The notes beneath the pieces are model-generated. The model was not told the DNA's origin. It saw nothing but the letters and a program-made list of their open reading frames with translations, and did no database searches. From positions 1 through 7,216 of the forward strand of contig CALKFX010000136.1 in assembly GCA_938084875.1 (NCBI GenBank): DNA of 7,216 bases, written 5' to 3'. The DNA is from an uncultured Flavobacteriales bacterium. GTDB lineage: Bacteria; Bacteroidota; Bacteroidia; Flavobacteriales_D; Parvicellaceae. Of the stretch, positions 6,352 to 7,216 are shown piece after piece. The position numbers and the translations under genes were made by a program. Within the stretch, counting starts at the first letter, position 1, and the number at the start of each line of letters is the position of its first letter.

Positions 6352-6770
6352 TTTGTTTTTTTTACAATCATTACAGTTAATCTACATATAGAAATTAATT
6401 TTTCATTGTTGTCCTTAACTTCAATATTCCATACATGTGTAGACCTTCCTTTGTGAACAATAGTCCCTTTTCCTATTACATATTTGTCTCTTGCTCTACC
6501 AACATGATTAGCATTTATGGTTAGACCAACAGCATATTCAGTTTTAGTATCTATTAGCATGTTTGATCCAACACTTCCAATAGATTCAGCTAAGGCAACT
6601 GTAGCACCTCCGTGAAGAATTCCCATAGGCTGGGTAGTTTTGTGATTTACAGGCATCTTGGCCTCTAAATAATCATTTCCAATATTTGTGAATTCAATAT
6701 TTAGGTGAGACAATAAGGTGTTTTGAGAAAATGAATTTACTTCATTTAACGTAATATTTTTTGAAATCAT
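6348..6770 (-). CDS. menI: Hotdog-fold thioesterase, probable 1,4-dihydroxy-2-naphthoyl-CoA thioesterase
   Basis: The 140-residue protein resembles E. coli YdiI (MenI) along its whole length. It keeps QPMGILHGGATVALAESIGS (47-66), with H53 and the putative catalytic E62 (E63 in YdiI), INANHV (85-90) and the final RLTVMIV strand. This family (PaaI/4HBT-II) hydrolyses acyl-CoA thioesters; in menaquinone synthesis it releases DHNA from DHNA-CoA, the product of MenB. Position as first gene before menF, menD and menB supports that substrate, although YdiI-like enzymes can also act on other aryl- or acyl-CoAs, so a broader housekeeping thioesterase is the alternative. The N-terminus matches YdiI from the first residues, which supports the ATG at 6770. 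That ATG shares one base with the stop of the upstream T9SS gene (TAATG), and its stop overlaps the menF start by four bases. No Shine-Dalgarno site is visible. Confidence 0.88.
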   Translation of the reverse strand: MISKNITLNEVNSFSQNTLLSHLNIEFTNIGNDYLEAKMPVNHKTTQPMGILHGGATVALAESIGSVGSNMLIDTKTEYAVGLTINANHVGRARDKYVIGKGTIVHKGRSTHVWNIEVKDNNEKLISICRLTVMIVKKTK

Positions 6771-7216
6771 TAATCTATAATAATTATTTTGTGAGAAATG
6801 AAAGGTTTCTTTTCAAACTTAAGATAATATACTCCTGGGCTATTTTCTTTAAGATTTACAAGTATATTGTCAGATGATTTCAAATCTATTTCTAGAATTA
6901 CTTCGCCAATGCTGTTAAAAATATATCCATTCCCTAGTTCATTAAAATCTTTGGAAGATAATTTTAAGTTAAATATTCCATTGTTTGGATTTGGGAATAC
7001 CATATTGAGTAAATCATCATAACTATTAATTCCCGTATTGGAGGAAACAATAATTACAGTATCAATTGTACAGACACCTTGTCCACTCGTTACAGTTAAT
7101 TCAACATTAAAATTACCAGCTGTGTTAAAAACAATTCCTGAGGGGTCTTGATCTGTCGATGTAGTTGGAGAAACTCCGCCTAGACCATTAATGTCAAAAT
7201 CCCAACTGTAGGATGC
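6770..7216 (-). CDS. C-terminal part of a secreted protein with a PKD-like domain and a T9SS sorting domain (5' end beyond the window)
   Basis: The frame is open from the right edge to the TAA at 6772-6770, giving 148 residues without a true start. Residues 1-58 look like the end of a PKD-type beta-sandwich (SYSWDFD at 2-8, then a segment 25-57 including FNTAGNFNVELTV, the PKD pGxytVxLtV pattern). After a short linker, residues 72-148 form a type A T9SS C-terminal sorting domain: VFPNPNNGIFNLKL (73-86), SIGEVI, LKENSPGVYYLKF and the final HKIIIID. Such proteins cross the outer membrane through the type IX system, where the C-terminal domain is removed and the protein attached to the surface or released. 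The Met at 7003 lies inside this conserved module and is not a start. What the rest of the protein does (adhesin, enzyme or other) cannot be seen. Confidence 0.9.
   Translation of the reverse strand, partial: ASYSWDFDINGLGGVSPTTSTDQDPSGIVFNTAGNFNVELTVTSGQGVCTIDTVIIVSSNTGINSYDDLLNMVFPNPNNGIFNLKLSSKDFNELGNGYIFNSIGEVILEIDLKSSDNILVNLKENSPGVYYLKFEKKPFISHKIIIID
6814..6821 (-). promoter_or_regulatory. Possible internal -7 box upstream of the men cluster
   Basis: On the minus strand TAAGTTTG (6821-6814) is an exact match to the Bacteroidota -7 pattern TAnnTTTG and would start a transcript roughly 40 bases before menI. There is no TTTG or TTG at the right distance upstream, and the box lies in the coding sequence of the T9SS protein. 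In DNA this AT-rich, about ten such matches would be expected by chance over the two strands of the window (my rough estimate). Confidence 0.2.

Noticed and set aside
6265..6456. Plus-strand open frame across the menI-menF junction
   Set aside because: It is antisense to two well-supported genes and has no recognisable family; its hydrophobic look comes from A-rich coding on the other strand.
6770..7003. A separate 77-residue gene starting at the Met at 7003
   Set aside because: The frame is open upstream to the window edge and encodes a PKD-like domain. The Met immediately precedes the FPNPNNG motif inside the sorting module, so it is internal.
1..7216. tRNA, rRNA, CRISPR array, insertion sequence, attachment site or riboswitch
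   Set aside because: I looked for cloverleaf arms, regular direct repeats, transposase motifs and long leader regions and found none; almost all of the window is coding.

Overview
The window looks like a chromosomal piece of an AT-rich member of the Bacteroidota, most likely a marine-type flavobacterium. Three things point there: a PKD-like domain followed by a type IX secretion (T9SS) C-terminal sorting domain, start codons preceded by A/T-rich sequence with no clear Shine-Dalgarno site, and a match to the Bacteroidota promoter pattern (TTTG, then TAnnTTTG). Codon choice is strongly A/T-biased except in menB. I see no mobile element, CRISPR array, tRNA or rRNA.

Left part (1-1283, minus strand): the first 21-22 codons of a probable lipoprotein run off the left edge. 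Upstream of it, 46 bp away and on the same strand, is a complete family-4 glycosyltransferase. A 116-bp divergent intergenic region (1284-1399) separates that gene from dacB (1400-2830, plus strand), a secreted PBP4-type D-Ala-D-Ala carboxypeptidase/endopeptidase. These three genes suggest cell-envelope functions.

Middle and right part (2827-6770, minus strand): a tight cluster for the shared part of menaquinone (vitamin K2) synthesis. In transcription order it holds a hotdog thioesterase of the YdiI/MenI type, isochorismate synthase (menF), SEPHCHC synthase (menD) and 1,4-dihydroxy-2-naphthoyl-CoA synthase (menB). Junctions are a 4-bp overlap, an 11-bp gap and a 4-bp gap, so one transcript is likely. 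Together they cover chorismate to isochorismate to SEPHCHC, and later OSB-CoA to DHNA-CoA to DHNA. The steps between (MenH, MenC, MenE) and the later prenylation and methylation steps (MenA, MenG) are not in the window. The cluster ends tail-to-tail with dacB, the two stop codons sharing the bases TTAA.

Right edge (6770-7216, minus strand): the C-terminal 148 residues of a secreted T9SS protein whose 5' part lies beyond the window. Its stop codon overlaps the thioesterase start by one base, so the men genes may be read from a transcript that begins in or before a surface-protein gene.

I do not see a convincing undescribed system. The points most worth a second look are the T9SS-menI junction, the cut lipoprotein gene with its nearly leaderless promoter, the converging genes without space for a terminator, and an A10 tract plus an unusual active-site-region residue in menF.
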